A stretch of DNA of 64,000 nucleotides from Loxodes magnus (taxonomy: Eukaryota; Ciliophora; Karyorelictea; Loxodida; Loxodidae). A program made the position numbers and the translations under genes. Every line of letters begins with the position of its first letter. The stretch's first letter is position 1. Location: assembly GCA_946699065.1 (NCBI GenBank), contig CAMPDV010000046.1, positions 558,001-622,000 of the forward strand. Reading direction: 5' to 3'. The notes below the pieces were generated by a model. It saw nothing but the letters and a program-made list of their open reading frames with translations, was not told the origin of the DNA and made no database searches. Below, in pieces: positions 1-15,047 of the stretch.

Positions 1-952
1 TTAAATATCCTCATTATTAAGATCTTTAAACTTTAAACTAAAAGAGTTTGTTATGCCTTTAATTGTAAGAGTTGCTTTTTTCATCTAAGGAAGTTAGTAA
101 ATTGTTTTTTAATTATTGTCTTGGCTTAATTAATTTTAAATACTTTAGTTTTCTTATCATCTTTTACTTCTCTATTAAGACTTTTAAACTAAAACTAATT
201 TTATGATAGGGAATTTTTAAGTCTAATAAATACTACCCTTTTATGAAGCATGAAGTAAACATGATAAACCTTAGATAAAAAGATAGTAAAATAGAAAAAT
301 AGAGATAGATATTAGTTCAATTAATTGACTAAACTTTAATATGCTTATTTAGCTTCTCATTAAAGAAAGAGATTTGGCAGCTTGCAGAGTTATTTTTAGT
401 GCTATATGTAAGTATTATAGGGCTATAATAAATGAAAGTAAGCAATAGTTAATCTTATTTATATACTATCTATTAAAGGAGGTATTAAGGAATGCTATAA
501 ATGTGCTTATTATCAAGTAACTAATTTTTGGTTTTTGCTATTTGGTTTTATTTAGATAGCTTTATATTTTTAATTCCTATTTTCTTAAAGCTTTCTTCTG
601 ACTCTAAGTTTGATTATAAAAGGAATAGGATATAAATAGATTTGGCAATAGTAGTGATTATGGTAAAACTCCATTTTCTGAAATAGCAAAGCTTACATTT
701 AATAGTCTTATATATAAACTAAATTGTAACATAAATTTTCAATTATTTATGCTATAAAAATCCATTTTTACTACTTAGACTTATAAGTGCTGATAGAGAT
801 AAAGCTAAAGCAGCAAGAACTATAAATAAGTATAGTTTCATTCTTGAATAATAGAGATGGTAATACATTATTTGGATGTAGCGATTAAAGACTATAGTTG
901 GCTATTATGACTAGCAAAAATATAAAGGCTAATTTAAATTTTAAGAATAAAA
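1..952. other. No secure gene; unresolved open frames
   Basis: I cannot assign a gene here. Two + strand frames are open when only TGA stops: 341-601 (86 codons, alternating charged and hydrophobic residues) and about 660-1060 (overlapping the next gene, with a Lys/Arg/Gln-rich stretch). Either could be an exon of a gene cut by the window edge, or chance. No recognisable motif was seen in either. Confidence 0.5.
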
Positions 953-1884
953 ATGCTTAGAATAAAAGCATAAATATTAATAACTCTCTTGCTACATTTA
1001 GCATTAGTAAACTAAATTTGACTAGTCTCTGGAGATTTGGATGAATTTGAACAAGCTAGATTGAAAACACAAAAGGAGATAGAAGATAGAATATAAGAAG
1101 CGAGAGATAGAATTGCTAGAATATAGGAAGAAGCTTAGAGAAGTGTTGATGATTCTTTAAAAAGAACTTAGGAAAGCTTCCCTGATTTAAACCTTAATCA
1201 TGAAGAAAGAATGAAAAACCATGAAGAATATATGAGAAGTCTAAGAGAAAGACTAGATAGAGAAAGAGAACAAGATTAAAATGATCAATGGAGAGAGGAA
1301 GCTTAAAAAAGAATCTAAGAACTAAGAGAAAGAGCTAAAAGAGATGGATTTGATCCTGATAGTAATTTTATTATTTAGATCCAAGTTTCCCTGAAAGAAG
1401 ATTTGAAAACAGAGGCTTTGGCAGATAAATGGATAGGGATGATATTTATTCAGTACCTGATATTTCTAGTGATGACTCTTCAAGATTTATTGAAAAGGAA
1501 GAAATTTAAAAATTGTCTAGATCATAAAACATGGATTTTGAAGATAATTTCAATCCAGAAAGAGAATAAGGAATGCCAGATTTTCCAGGTAATTGGAGAT
1601 AGAGAGCAAAATACCCTGACATTGAAGGCAATGATTTTCCAGGATAAGAATAGAGGGAAGAAATGAGAAAAAGACATATGGAAGAAATGGAGAAACTTCG
1701 TTCTAGTTATCCTGAAAGACCGGATACTGAATGGTTTGAGAAATAAAGAAAATTAAGAGAAGAATAATTTGCTAAAGAAAGAGAGGAAAGAAGAAAAAAA
1801 TTTTAAGAGGATGGACTTACTTGGGAATAGAGAATAGAGAAAATGAGGGAAGAGATGAAAGCTCAAAGAAATATTGACTTATGA
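953..1884 (+). CDS. Secreted Glu/Arg-rich coiled-coil-like protein, 304 aa
   Basis: I do not recognise the family. The first 26 residues form a clear signal peptide (basic start, then a Leu-rich core), so the product probably enters the secretory pathway. In-frame TGA at 1019-1021 is read as Trp. The mature part is dominated by Glu, Arg, Lys and Gln, with repeated R-E/E-E-x-R patterns suggesting long charged helices, broken by a Pro/Asp/Phe-rich middle. A 17-nt intron (1362-1378, GTA...TAG) is needed to keep the reading frame. The frames on each side join in codon 137 (Asn). The stop is TGA at 1882-1884. The start is the ATG that opens directly into the signal sequence. Confidence 0.75.
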
Positions 1885-2047
1885 AAAATTTATAAATTTC
1901 ATTTCTCAAAAATAATTTACTATTATATCATTATAATCAAACTAGAACTCTTAGCCAGATTATGACAATTTGATTAAAGAGCATCAAAGAATGTGTTTTG
2001 AAAAAATAAATAGGAAGGTATGTAACTTAAGTATATTTAGCAAAATT

Positions 2048-2497
2048 ATGTTGGTGAATATAAAACTCAACTCATGTTCTCAGAATTAGTCTCCATAATT
2101 TCGGACAATTGCTTCTACTTCTTTTTCTATCCTTATCCTCTTTTATTTTTCCCAATCTATAGATAATTAGCTTTTTGATTTGATTATTATGCACTCAATT
2201 ATTCCTCTTTACTTTAATTATCAGCCTGCAAAACGTTTAATATCTATGATAAATAAGGATCATTAATAGCCTAGGAGTGTGAAGGTTACGAAGGTAGCAT
2301 TGAAATAGTCTAAGAGCTTATATCTAATTTAATAGGCTGAACTGATTTATTCTACTATTACAGGACTTGTTCTTCTGAACTCATGAGAGTCCAGAAATAG
2401 GAAGAGTCAGAGTTATATGAACTAAATTACTACACAGCTTATTTATGTCCAGGGGGAGGGCTAAGATATCCCTAACTTTGCATTTTTATAATAATGA
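2048..2497 (+). CDS. Possible small membrane protein, 149 aa
   Basis: Open frame with one internal TGA (Trp) and a TGA stop at 2495-2497. It has a hydrophobic stretch near residues 25-40, a second weaker one, then a Lys/Gln/Ser-rich tail. A second frame over the same bases is also open past 2640, so the choice of frame is not secure. A possible intron ends at about 2040, which could add an upstream exon. No family recognised. Confidence 0.3.
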
Positions 2498-2738
2498 GAA
2501 CCGCTCACTTTATAATTCAAATTTAAATAAGAATTTCATTTTTTCCTTTCAATTCAAATTTTATTTTAATTCATTAGTAAGTAACTCTTAGACGATTGCT
2601 TGCTATCGAGTTGGTGAGATAAGGGTTGAATTAGAAATAAGTAAATGAGTTTTGTGGAGTGAGTGTAATAAGGAGTTATTTGATTAAATAAAGAATTAGA
2701 GTTGCATATAGAAAATTAATTAAATATACCCATTAAAA

Positions 2739-3314
2739 ATGGTAAGCTATTCTAAATGTTTAGGGTCTGCTATCTCTTCTAAAGAAATTGAAGAAAGGCG
2801 AAAAAGAAGCCCGTTTACTCGTTCTCGGGCTTGATAACGCAGGAAAAACTACCATTCTCAAAGCTTTATCTGAAGAAGATATATCTCACATAATGCCCAC
2901 TTAAGGATTCAATATTAAAAGTCTTGTGCATGAAGGTTTTAGACTTAATGTTTGGGATATAGGTGGCTAGAAGTCTATTCGACCTTATTGGAAGAATTAT
3001 TATGACAACACTGACGCAGTTGTTTACGTTATTGATTCAGCTGACAAAAAAAGACTTGCTGAGTGTGGAGGTGAATTATAGTCTTTACTAGAAGAGGATA
3101 AACTAGCTGGACTGCCACTTTTAATATTTGCAAACAAATAAGATTTAACTCAAGCTCTTCCAGCAGATGAAGTAAGATTTTAAAACAGATTAGTGATACA
3201 CTTTAACTAAACGCAATACAAGACAGAACTTGGAGTATAGTAGCTTGCTCTGCAAAAACAAAAGAAGGGCTATAGGAGGGAATGGAATGGCTTGTTTCCT
3301 AGATCAAAAAGTGA
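2739..3314 (+). CDS. ARL3: ARL3-type small GTPase, 178 aa
   Basis: Arf-like GTPase of the ARL2/ARL3 group, which in other eukaryotes releases lipidated cargo from carriers inside cilia and acts on microtubules. Visible motifs: N-terminal [12 protein letters not shown], a Gly2 N-terminal helix; P-loop GLDNAGKT (residues 23-30); switch I PTQGFN, typical of ARL3; switch II WDIGGQ; guanine-specificity NKQD; and CSA near the C-terminus. Two introns restore the frame: 2742-2763 (22 nt, immediately after the ATG) and 3172-3188 (17 nt). Both Trp near the C-terminus are TGG, and the stop is TGA at 3312-3314. Length fits the family (about 182 aa). ARL2 is the alternative, but the switch I sequence and C-terminus favour ARL3. 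Confidence 0.93.
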
Positions 3315-4812
3315 TACTTCTACTTTTTTCAAACTTATTTTTTATTTCTCCCTTTATTTTCTTTCTTTAAGTTCTAACATAAAATATAAATATGCCAAAC
3401 CTCCTCTTTCAAAATATCAAATTAATATTTAATCTTATACACTATAATAATTTAAATTAGCTTCTTAAACAGAAGTAAAAGGCATCAATAATTAATATCT
3501 CAATCTAACTTTCTTTTAATTTCTTTATTCTAAGTTAAAGTAAAAAAATAGAACTAAATTATTAATAATAAGTTACACCTCCTTTTTCTAAAGTAAGCAT
3601 CGTTAATAATAGAAGCTTGAATTATCACTTTCTTGTTTTCTTTCTTATATTTCATACTAACTAAGCTTCCTTTTGAATCCACTTTTTGTGCATTAACTTC
3701 TTAAATGATTATTTTAAAATAGATAAACTTGAATCTATAATTATTTATACTGCCACATTTAATAGTGTGAGTATGAAGAAGTAAGAAATATGCATTAATA
3801 ATAGTACATTATCTCATTCATTGTATATATAGCTACAAGCTAATTCTATTTTAATTTTATTACAATCAGGATTGCTTTAGCTCTAGTTATTATATACTTA
3901 TACTACTTTCTTAAAACATTTTTTTGTAATTATAACTTCTTTCTATCAGCTATTTAGTGCTAATTATTAATCAAGTTTATCTGGAGAATGTAATTTAGTA
4001 GTTAAAGCAAAAGAATAGGAGTCAGTGGGTATAGTTATATATAATCCCATTTATATCTCCTTAAAATAAGGAACTGAAATACTTTAAAGCTAAGGTATTT
4101 GATAGATCCTACTTATCTTTAACTACCATCAGCTTATTTATAAGTAACTATCTGTACTTTTATTCTAATTTTTTTTCTTATTAGACTAATTTAGCCTTTA
4201 TATAGTTTATATCCACTTAAAAAGATAAAATGTAGAGATCATAAAAACTTAAGAAAATGCAAGGTGAGAATCATTAAAACCTAATAAGTGTATGTGCAGA
4301 TTATATTAGCTGTGAATAAGAACTTAATAGATATACAGCTAGACAAATAGCAAAACGAAAAGTAGAATTGAAAATTTATTTAATTTCTTATCTTTTCATT
4401 TAGCAGAAATCAAGAAGATATTTAAATTAGCTTACCTTATTTTAATGTTCTTATATCTAAGCTTAATTAGAAATTATAAATCTGGAAGATAAAACATGAA
4501 TAATGCAAAAGGATAGTTTTGAATAAGAGAAATATAAGAAGGTGATTGATTAATTTAGTATGATTCTTAAGCTTCATTTTTAATTAGAGGATATAGATTT
4601 AGTGTAACTATATAATCACTTTATTATCTAAAAGAGCTTTAAGAGTTAACCTAAAAATCCTTTGGGTAAATATTAGATAATTAAAAATATTATAAATGGA
4701 TAACTATTTAGTTTTTATATAGTAGTTGAGCAAATAAAATGAAAGAAGCATATAATATTGAATAAAGGATAAGAATATGCAAAAATAAATTCAAAAGTTA
4801 TAAGTGTACGAT
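3315..4812. other. Intergenic, AT-rich
   Basis: About 1.5 kb between the ARL3-like gene (+) and the 3' end of the ubiquitin protease (-). I see no convincing coding frame, RNA gene or repeat. The sequence is A/T-rich with many short TA-rich runs. Confidence 0.55.
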
Positions 4813-7785
<2,973 letters not shown>

Positions 7786-7875
7786 TTATAGTAAATGTTT
7801 TGATTAGAAACTTCAGAAGATAAAAATACTTTCAAATTTAAATTTTGAAACAAGAAATTAGGTAAAATTTAAAAA

Positions 7876-10632
7876 TCAGTAAATGGTTTTAACATTCAAT
7901 AGAGGAAACTTTTCCTTTTTATCATTGCTTCTTCCTATCAATTTCATCTTTCTATGCATCTTCTCCTTCCTGGATTTATTGTTTTGTTGTCTTAATTTTA
8001 TATCATCCTTTACTTTTTAGATAGTTAAATAATTATAGCTCTCTTTTACAGTATCTCCTCCACTAAGAATTTGTTACTTTTCTATAGGACTTAGCGCTCT
8101 TGTCTGTAATGAGTTTTCTGACGTTTAGCGTTTTAAATTGTCGGAAGTAATTCCTTTTTAATCTTTTTAGTAGTAACTTTTTTTGAGCATTCTTGATGGT
8201 TTACCTATGTTCATATCTTTCACCAATTAGTCTGATTGTTAGATTTTCTTTACTTCAACCTTTTTAGTTTTAGGATATGTTCCTCTTCCTTGATTTCAGA
8301 TTATTAACTTTTCTCTCACTATATTCTCTTTTCTCATTACATGCTAGCTACTTCCATTTAGCAATGATAATCTTTATTAATTTGAATTTTATAGGTCATC
8401 ATTCAAGAAATTTTCAGATTTTTAACGCTTTGTATATTTAGACTCTGATATTATATTACCATCAATATCATTCAACTCAATTAAGTTATTAGATGTAGAG
8501 GCTCTGACCGTTTTTTTACCTGGAGTCAATTTGAATATTAATTATTTATCTTGATCAGTTTATTAATTAATAAGTCCTAAGGAGATTTATTTTGGCTCTT
8601 GAGACTTTTATTTCTTAATTTTCAAATTTGAAAGGTCGTTAAAAGGAGAGTAAATCTTAATCTTATGTTATGCATCTGAAGGAGATGTAGGACATGATTC
8701 ATCAATACTTGTAGGAAGATTACTTGGAGAAGAAAATGGATTTCGCTTAGGCTAGATAGTAGTTTCGCTAAATTTAAATTTTGGCTTTTCTTCAAATTTT
8801 TTTTCTTCCTTATTTTCTTATTATTTCTATTAATCTATTACAAGTTAACTGGCAGAAGGTTTACTAGCTCCTTTCTTAGATTTAGGCAGTAAAGGGCTTT
8901 CAATTCCTGATCGAGCCATATAAGAACTTAAAGTTCTGAAATCATTCACAGAGATTATTTCATGAATTTCATTTAGAGTCAATTTATTCCTTGAGAATAT
9001 TTAATTTCTTGAGTTTGCTGAAAATTAAGAATTCATCTCATCACTCTAATAATCAACTGTTGAAGGAAGAGTTTCCATAATTTCTTGGTCTTATGTATTC
9101 TTGCAATCTTATAGTTTTACATCTTGAGAAAGAAGCAAGTTATCTGTAGATTAATCTTTTGCTAAGTTATTTCCTTTATTAAGAACAGAATTTTTAGATA
9201 TCATACGCTTCAATTTATATTAACTTTCTTTACTTGAAGATTTTCCAAAAGTAGGACTACTATATTTTGTATTAGACCTTTCAATATGGATAGATATTAG
9301 TTGTTTTAGTTAAGGATCTGCATTTTTGTTCAGCTTTTTAAGTTCTTTAAATAGTTCTTTATCTGACATATTACTAAATTTAGGTGACGTTTCTTCAAAA
9401 GACTCTTCTAATTCTTATCATTCATTTTCAGGAAATGATACAAAGTTTTATGCAACATTTGGATTTGTAAGTTTGACGTTTCTGAATTTTCTTTCTATGA
9501 TTTCATATTCTTTATCTGGCTTCTTTGTGATTTCATTCAACTTTCCTAGATCAAAATTAGCCTAATGAAATTACCAACCTCTTAATGTTGGTCCATCTTT
9601 TTGGTTATCAATTCTGGTAAGTTTCCTATTATTTGCTGGTCCATCTTTTTACATTGTTGTGTCTACTTTACATTTTAGTTTTTAACTGAAGTTAAAAGCA
9701 TCATTTCGACTAGTTCCTTGTGATCTTAATGCCATATATACATAGGCGTTAAAAGGTTTTATTTCAAACTTGCCTCTTTATAGTTTTCTACAGTGAGATT
9801 CAAAATCAAACTCTTGCATTTTCTACTTTTCAAGTCTTTATTTAGGTTTTGAAATATTAAAAGGAGCTCCCATTATTTAATACCAATTTCCATAATTCTA
9901 CTCATATTCATAGTTAGGAGATTCTCTTAAGAAAAAGCGCTCAACATCTAAATCAAAATTTCTTTCTGATTAAGGAGTGAATGGTTTCGCATTTGGTGTT
10001 TTAGGTTTTTCGATGAATGAAAGCCTACCACCTGATGCAGAATGCTTTCGTCAATATTTAAACAAAGGCATTTAAGTCTTCATTAAAAAATTTTCATAGT
10101 TCTATACCTGACTTCTTTCTTTTTTATCTAAATACTCCTCAAACTTCAGTTACTCTATAATCTTTTTTCTTTTTTAATTCTAAGTAGTTTTGATTCTTCT
10201 CATTTCTTACGTTGTTTTAATTTCGTCAAACCTTTTTTAATAATATAGATTGATGCGTTAGTCTCTTTATTCTATCTCTTCAGTTATTAGCCTTAATTAG
10301 TTTTACTACTTCTACTATAAAAGATCCAAATTTTTCTTCTGAACTTTCCTATATTTCTTGTTCTTAACCTAAATTTGTTCTTATTTAATTTTATCTACTT
10401 CTATTTTATTCTGTTCACTCTTCTAAAACTTCTTCTCAATGTTATTATTAAGGTTCTATTTTTATTGCTTTAATTCAATTTCTAGTATCTCATTTTTTAT
10501 TTTAGCTTGGTATTCTTTTATTTATCTGAAAAGACTAGAAGTGAGTTGGTCGTTTTCATGAAGTACTTGCAGTTTACTGTCTAACTCTTTCATTTTATCT
10601 AAGAGACTATTATAATACTTCCAATTTTCCAT
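7876..10632 (-). CDS. Coiled-coil protein, 918 aa, no known family
   Basis: Intronless frame of 919 codons. Residues 1 to about 190 are strongly helical and coiled-coil-like (Lys, Glu, Gln, Leu). The centre is ordered, with aromatic and Pro-rich segments (KTPNAKPFTP, APFNISKPK). It includes a short repeat in which KDGP occurs twice about 15 residues apart (near 9590 and 9640). The C-terminal 500 residues are Ser/Lys/Gln/Asn-rich and probably disordered, ending in a basic tail. In-frame TGA is read as Trp at about 10050, 9418 and 8296. The stop is TGA at 7876-7878, 90 bp before the protease start. The 5' end faces a + strand ORF across about 160-180 bp, a likely shared promoter region. Cytoskeletal or ciliary roles are possible but not shown. 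Confidence 0.85.
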
Positions 10633-10788
10633 TATTCTTATATTCCAAAATTACTATTTTAATTATACTTCTTAACTATCTTTATGCCCATCTTCTAAAC
10701 CTGCTTTTATATGTCAAAAATAAAGAAGCAAACGCTTGTTTATATTACACTCTAGATATGGAATAGTATCATATTAATTAGAGTAAGG

Positions 10789-11298
10789 ATGAGGGATTAG
10801 ATTATTTATAAAATGGGGAGAATTAATTAGTTTATATCGATGAATTTAAGTAATAAAAGATTGTATAGATGCCTAAACTTATCATATAATGATATCAACA
10901 GCGTTATCTACTCCTATATTATTAATGATATGCTCTATTCTAAAGATCTTCTACCTCTTGCTCTTTATTTAATACCCAAAGCTAAAATTTTTGGTGAGTT
11001 AATGAGGTATTATTAGCATACTAATTCTAGCTATAAAACTAGATTATATCTGCTGCTAATTAATTCTTTTAGTGAGTATATGATAATAGTCTAAATAGAA
11101 TTATAAATACTTAGAGTATTGATATATAATGATGAAATAAATGAGAACAACTAGTAAAAGATAAGTAAAATTAGTGATAAAGCATTATTTAAGTCAATTA
11201 GTAAGATAAACTAATTTTCTTTAAAGTATTACTATATGTATCTAAGGTAAAACCAGTTAGTCCCTATAGAATATAGAAATAAAACCAGATTAAAATGA
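10789..11298 (+). CDS. Hypothetical protein, 169 aa
   Basis: Open frame ending in TGA (11296-11298), divergent from the 918-aa coiled-coil gene. A second in-frame ATG at 10813 would give 161 aa. The product has a hydrophobic helical stretch (about residues 45-65), then mixed charged and Tyr/Leu-rich sequence, with no recognised motif. It has no Trp and no in-frame TGA. The length is only marginally above chance in a code with one stop codon, so its position in a compact gap between genes is the main support. Confidence 0.4.
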
Positions 11299-11587
11299 TT
11301 ATATAAGTAAATAAGCTAAATAAGCCAAATAATCAAATTATAGGGCCCTTTTTTAATGTCTGACCAAACTAAAATAACTTACAGTATTATCTTGTTAATA
11401 GAGAAAAGAAGGTCTATATCTATTAGCGATAGAAAGAATAAAGGTATGATGTAAAGATAAAAAGATATTATTCGAAGAACTTTGAATGAACGTAATTTAG
11501 TTAGTAAGAAGTAGACATAACAAAAGCTACATTTAAATTATAAGCAAAATATCATAAATTAGTTTTTCTAGTACTAAAAGCAGTCTT

Positions 11588-12748
11588 TCAGACGTAAATA
11601 TTAGTAAGACTACAAAGTTTAGGAAATTCGTCTTGGGTACGCTCAACATCTTCCTCATTGATTTCGTCATATGAAAGTTCTTCCTAAATAACATCCATAT
11701 TATCCGAACTCTTACAGTTAAATGAGGCTAGATACTTTCTTTTTTCCTTGAGTTGGATTTTAACAATAATTTAGGTGAATTAAGTAATACTCACCTTTTC
11801 TACTCTCATGTTACAAAGTTAGAGAGCAAGTCCTATTGCAATAGCTCCTCCTCACCTAAAAAAACATCTTTATAAGGCATTTGCTTTGAAGTTCTTGATG
11901 TTGAATAGATTGTAGTAATCAATTCCTCCCATATATGGAATATTATCGAATTAAATCAGAAGGTACGTACAATCATTTGAAGTAGTAGGATTGAAGATTC
12001 TTATTTATACTTTTGATTTTAATTAGTAGTTTAAGTGGAAAGTACACAGAGTGAAAATCACATACTCAAATATTTGCTCATTTGTAAATATTAAAAAGGG
12101 TGCATCTTATGCTTTAACCTGAATTTTTATTGCTTATTGCACACATTAGATTTACTGGATCACGTTACCTATCGTCTATTTCAGGTTTACCCATGCATAC
12201 ACAGGTTAGGTTTCAGGATTATATCCGAAACATTAGATTAATTAAAAGGCTTAAAGTTTATGTCTCGCTAGTTAAACTTTGGAGTTATCATAAGAACCTA
12301 TCTATTCAATCAATTACTCTTGACACTTTTTGATTCAGGTAGAATTATTATAACTTTTCCCGTTTTTACTCTAGACTACAACACATCCAATTATTCAACT
12401 ATATCTAATTAAGTTAGCATCACTCTCTTTGTTTCCCATTTTTATAATGGTTAAGCCAAAAAGCCTTCGTTTTATGTTGGTTTAATTATATAAGAATATT
12501 AGTTTAAAATATGTCTAATTATTCTAGCATTTTGAGTACTTCATAGAGAGTAATTAATTATTTTATAAATATAAAAAATAGACTTTTTATTAAGATATTC
12601 CTTATTTTTCTTGCTTTATTCTTCAAAATTTATATTCCTTTATTTATATGTATAGCCTTAAGCCTTATTTTTAATGGATTTTTATGTGCTCTAACCTTTA
12701 CTAAGATTAGAGTAAAACGGGTGACTTTTAGGTGAAACTGTATTTCAT
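11588..12748 (-). CDS. Degenerate histidine-kinase-like (GHKL) protein, 386 aa
   Basis: The C-terminal half follows the layout of a histidine-kinase ATPase domain. A helix 'VNLKQTIGNVIQQIQ' leads in. 'TNEQIFEYVIFTLCTFHLNY' then stands where sensor kinases have the D-x-x-R-x-x-Q-V-L-x-N-L-x-x-N-A box. A strand 'KVQIRIFNP' follows, and 'GAIAIGLALQLCNMRVEK' stands where G-x-G-L-G-L-x-I-x-K is expected. The Mg-binding Asn and the Gly-rich lid are not conserved, so ATP hydrolysis is doubtful. It is probably a pseudo-kinase derived from a two-component sensor. The first 150 residues show no phospho-accepting His motif I can identify. TGA serves as Trp near 12640, 12395 and 12335; the stop is TGA 11588-11590. 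No intron is needed. The family call rests on pattern matching by eye. Confidence 0.55.
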
Positions 12749-12953
12749 AAAGGATGCTATAGAGTGATTGGATCATAAAGGATAGAAATATTGAATGCGG
12801 TATGATCATAAAAATGAAATATAAGCTAACTAGAGTCTAATTCTGGTTTTGTGATACAGAAAGCAACGTAAAAGATTACTTATTAAGATAGGTTTAAGCA
12901 GAAATGATGGAGATATTTATATAAAATTAAACTTAATAAGTATAAGTATTTGA

Positions 12954-13820
12954 TCAAGCACGCCATTCTACTTTTCTTCTGGCATAATCGTCGTAAAGAG
13001 TTTTTAGTTTAGCAATGTTGTCTCTTGGGTTGAGACCTTTAGGGCATGTGGCTGTGCAAGCTCCAATGCCGTAGCATTTCTTCAATTTGAAATCTCCAGA
13101 TAATTTCTCCAATCTTTCATCAGAATATTCGTCTCTGCTGTCTATTACCCATCTATATGCTTATGCAAGAACGGCAGGTCCTAAAAATTATCCTTAATTC
13201 CACCAGTAAGAGGGGCAGTAAGTACTGCAAGATGCGCACAGTACACATTCATATAATCCATCAAGTAAAGCACGGTCTTCCTTGGATTAGAAGTATTCTT
13301 TATGTCCTGGAGCCTTGGGTGTTTTCCTCTTCAAAAATGGCTCAATATATTCGTATTGCTTATAAAAATTAGACATATCTACAACTAGATCACGCAAAAT
13401 TGGCATACGAATCAATGGTCCAATATGATTTTATCCTTTAGGATTTAGTGCACACAAGCAAGCAAGAGTGTTATATCCGTTAATACTCATCGCACAAGAT
13501 CCGCAAATACCTTCTCTGCATGATCTTCTTAATGAAAGACTGGGATCCATTTCGTTTTTGATCTTCAAAATGGCATCGAGCATCATAGGTCCACATTATT
13601 TATGATCAATCCAGTAACTGGCTGTATGAAGTGGTCTGCCAGATTCAGGATTATACCTTTATATCTAAAACTCAGTCATAGTTTCATAATTTATAGTTGA
13701 AGGATCTTAATACAAGAATACTTTATTACTATTTACCAATCCTTTGGCAGTGTTGACTATCCAATCTCCACTGCCATAGGCACTGATTGCCATTCCTCTT
13801 GCACTGTATAATGCCTTCAT
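12954..13820 (-). CDS. SDHB: Succinate dehydrogenase iron-sulfur subunit, 288 aa
   Basis: Subunit B of mitochondrial complex II, carrying electrons from the flavoprotein to ubiquinone through three iron-sulfur clusters. All ligand sets are present: CREGICGSC with a later Cys (LAC) for [2Fe-2S]; [18 protein letters not shown] for [4Fe-4S] with the quinone-site Trp pair; and [17 protein letters not shown] for [3Fe-4S]. The first 30 residues are poor in acidic residues with scattered Arg/Lys, in keeping with a mitochondrial targeting sequence. It is a single exon with TGA stop 12954-12956, and all its Trp are TGG. Length fits the family (about 280 aa). Confidence 0.97.
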
Positions 13821-14744
13821 CTTTTATTATGACTTTTATTTAAGTTTAAATCAAGGAAATTTTTCTTTATTTTCCCTAATTGAAAACAATAGACTTTTAA
13901 ATAAATTTTAAACTAAAGCCATACTTAATTCCATACTTATATAACTAAAATATCATGATAGTTAAAAGCTTAAATACTAAAAAGCTAAACTCTTACATTG
14001 CCCAAATAAATTAAAAGCTTTCTTATTTAAGCTCAGTAGAAGTAAGTGCTTCATCTTAAATAATAAATATACTAAATTAGGAATTCTTTAATCAGTCAAG
14101 TTTTAAAAAGGGTTATTTATTTAATAGTTAACGATATATCTTAATTAGAATTCTAAGTAGTATCTATTATATAAAGGTAATGTAATCAATATTAAGTATC
14201 CATTGAGTATCTCTAACATTAACAACATTAACTCATTTATTTTTACCTTATCAAGCTTCAAGTCAGAGAAGCAAAACATAAATAATTATATAAGCAAAAA
14301 TGTATGCAAGTAATAGAATTTTTAAATAGAAGTCTATATTTAAATGACCCTTTTAATTAGTTATATATATTTAGTCTTTCCTTAGTTGTAAGTTTAACTC
14401 TTAAAGCTTTCTAATAATATCAGTGCAATCTAATTTATCGCCAATTTTGTAGATAATTACTCTATAGTACTTAACTTGTTACCCCTAATAAACTATTTAT
14501 CATTCTAAGACTGCATCACTAAGTTGACATTCATATATATAAAAAATAAAAGCTTTACAATAAATTAACTTAAATTGCTATTGAGAATTAGTTAAGCTCT
14601 CAAGCAAGAGTTATATAGAAAAAGATTTAAAGTGAGTGAGCTAATTAACTTGCTTTAATGATATTAATCTTAATAGTTTTGAGAGCTTTAGGAAGAATTA
14701 TAGGATTAGAGTAACTAAGAAATTGTTATTTATAATAAATTAAA
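13821..14744. other. Intergenic, likely holds divergent promoters
   Basis: About 920 bp between the 5' ends of the SDHB gene (-) and the Asterix-like gene (+). It is very AT-rich. I see no convincing coding frame or RNA gene. Confidence 0.5.
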
Positions 14745-15047
14745 ATGGATAAAAATTCAGGAGGTTCAAAGAGACCTAAATCAGTTGTATATTGGAAAGA
14801 TAAAGCTACTCAGGATTCAGACGGAGCTTTTTATTAAGTGCTAACAATAGCTTTGGCAATATCTGCATTTTTCTTTAAAAATGCCCTCTGTACTTGGCTC
14901 TCAGTCTTTTTTTTCGTAGCGTTCTTATGTAATACAAGATGGGCGAGTACAGACTTCACTCAAGTAATTGCATGCATAAGTATGATAATTGTTTCTTTTG
15001 TCAGCAACTACAGTCAAGTATATGAAAGAAAGAAGGCAGAGTAGTGA
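14745..15047 (+). CDS. WDR83OS: Asterix / WDR83OS-like ER membrane protein, 100 aa
   Basis: Small membrane protein resembling Asterix, a subunit of the PAT complex that chaperones multipass proteins in the endoplasmic reticulum. The family layout is visible: a charged N-terminus with R-P-K, the motif D-G-A-F-Y before the first hydrophobic segment, K-x-x-x-x-x-W (CTWLSVFFFVAF), N-T-R in the loop, and a last segment ISMIIVSFVSNYSQ. Length matches the family (about 106 aa). It is a single exon. A Gln codon (TAG) directly precedes the TGA stop at 15045-15047, so under the standard code it would appear to end one codon early. Confidence 0.75.

Noticed and set aside
11356-11661. 101-codon + ORF starting MSDQTK
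   Set aside because: Its last 73 bp are the opposite strand of the better-supported kinase-like gene, and a 100-codon frame is expected by chance when only TGA stops.
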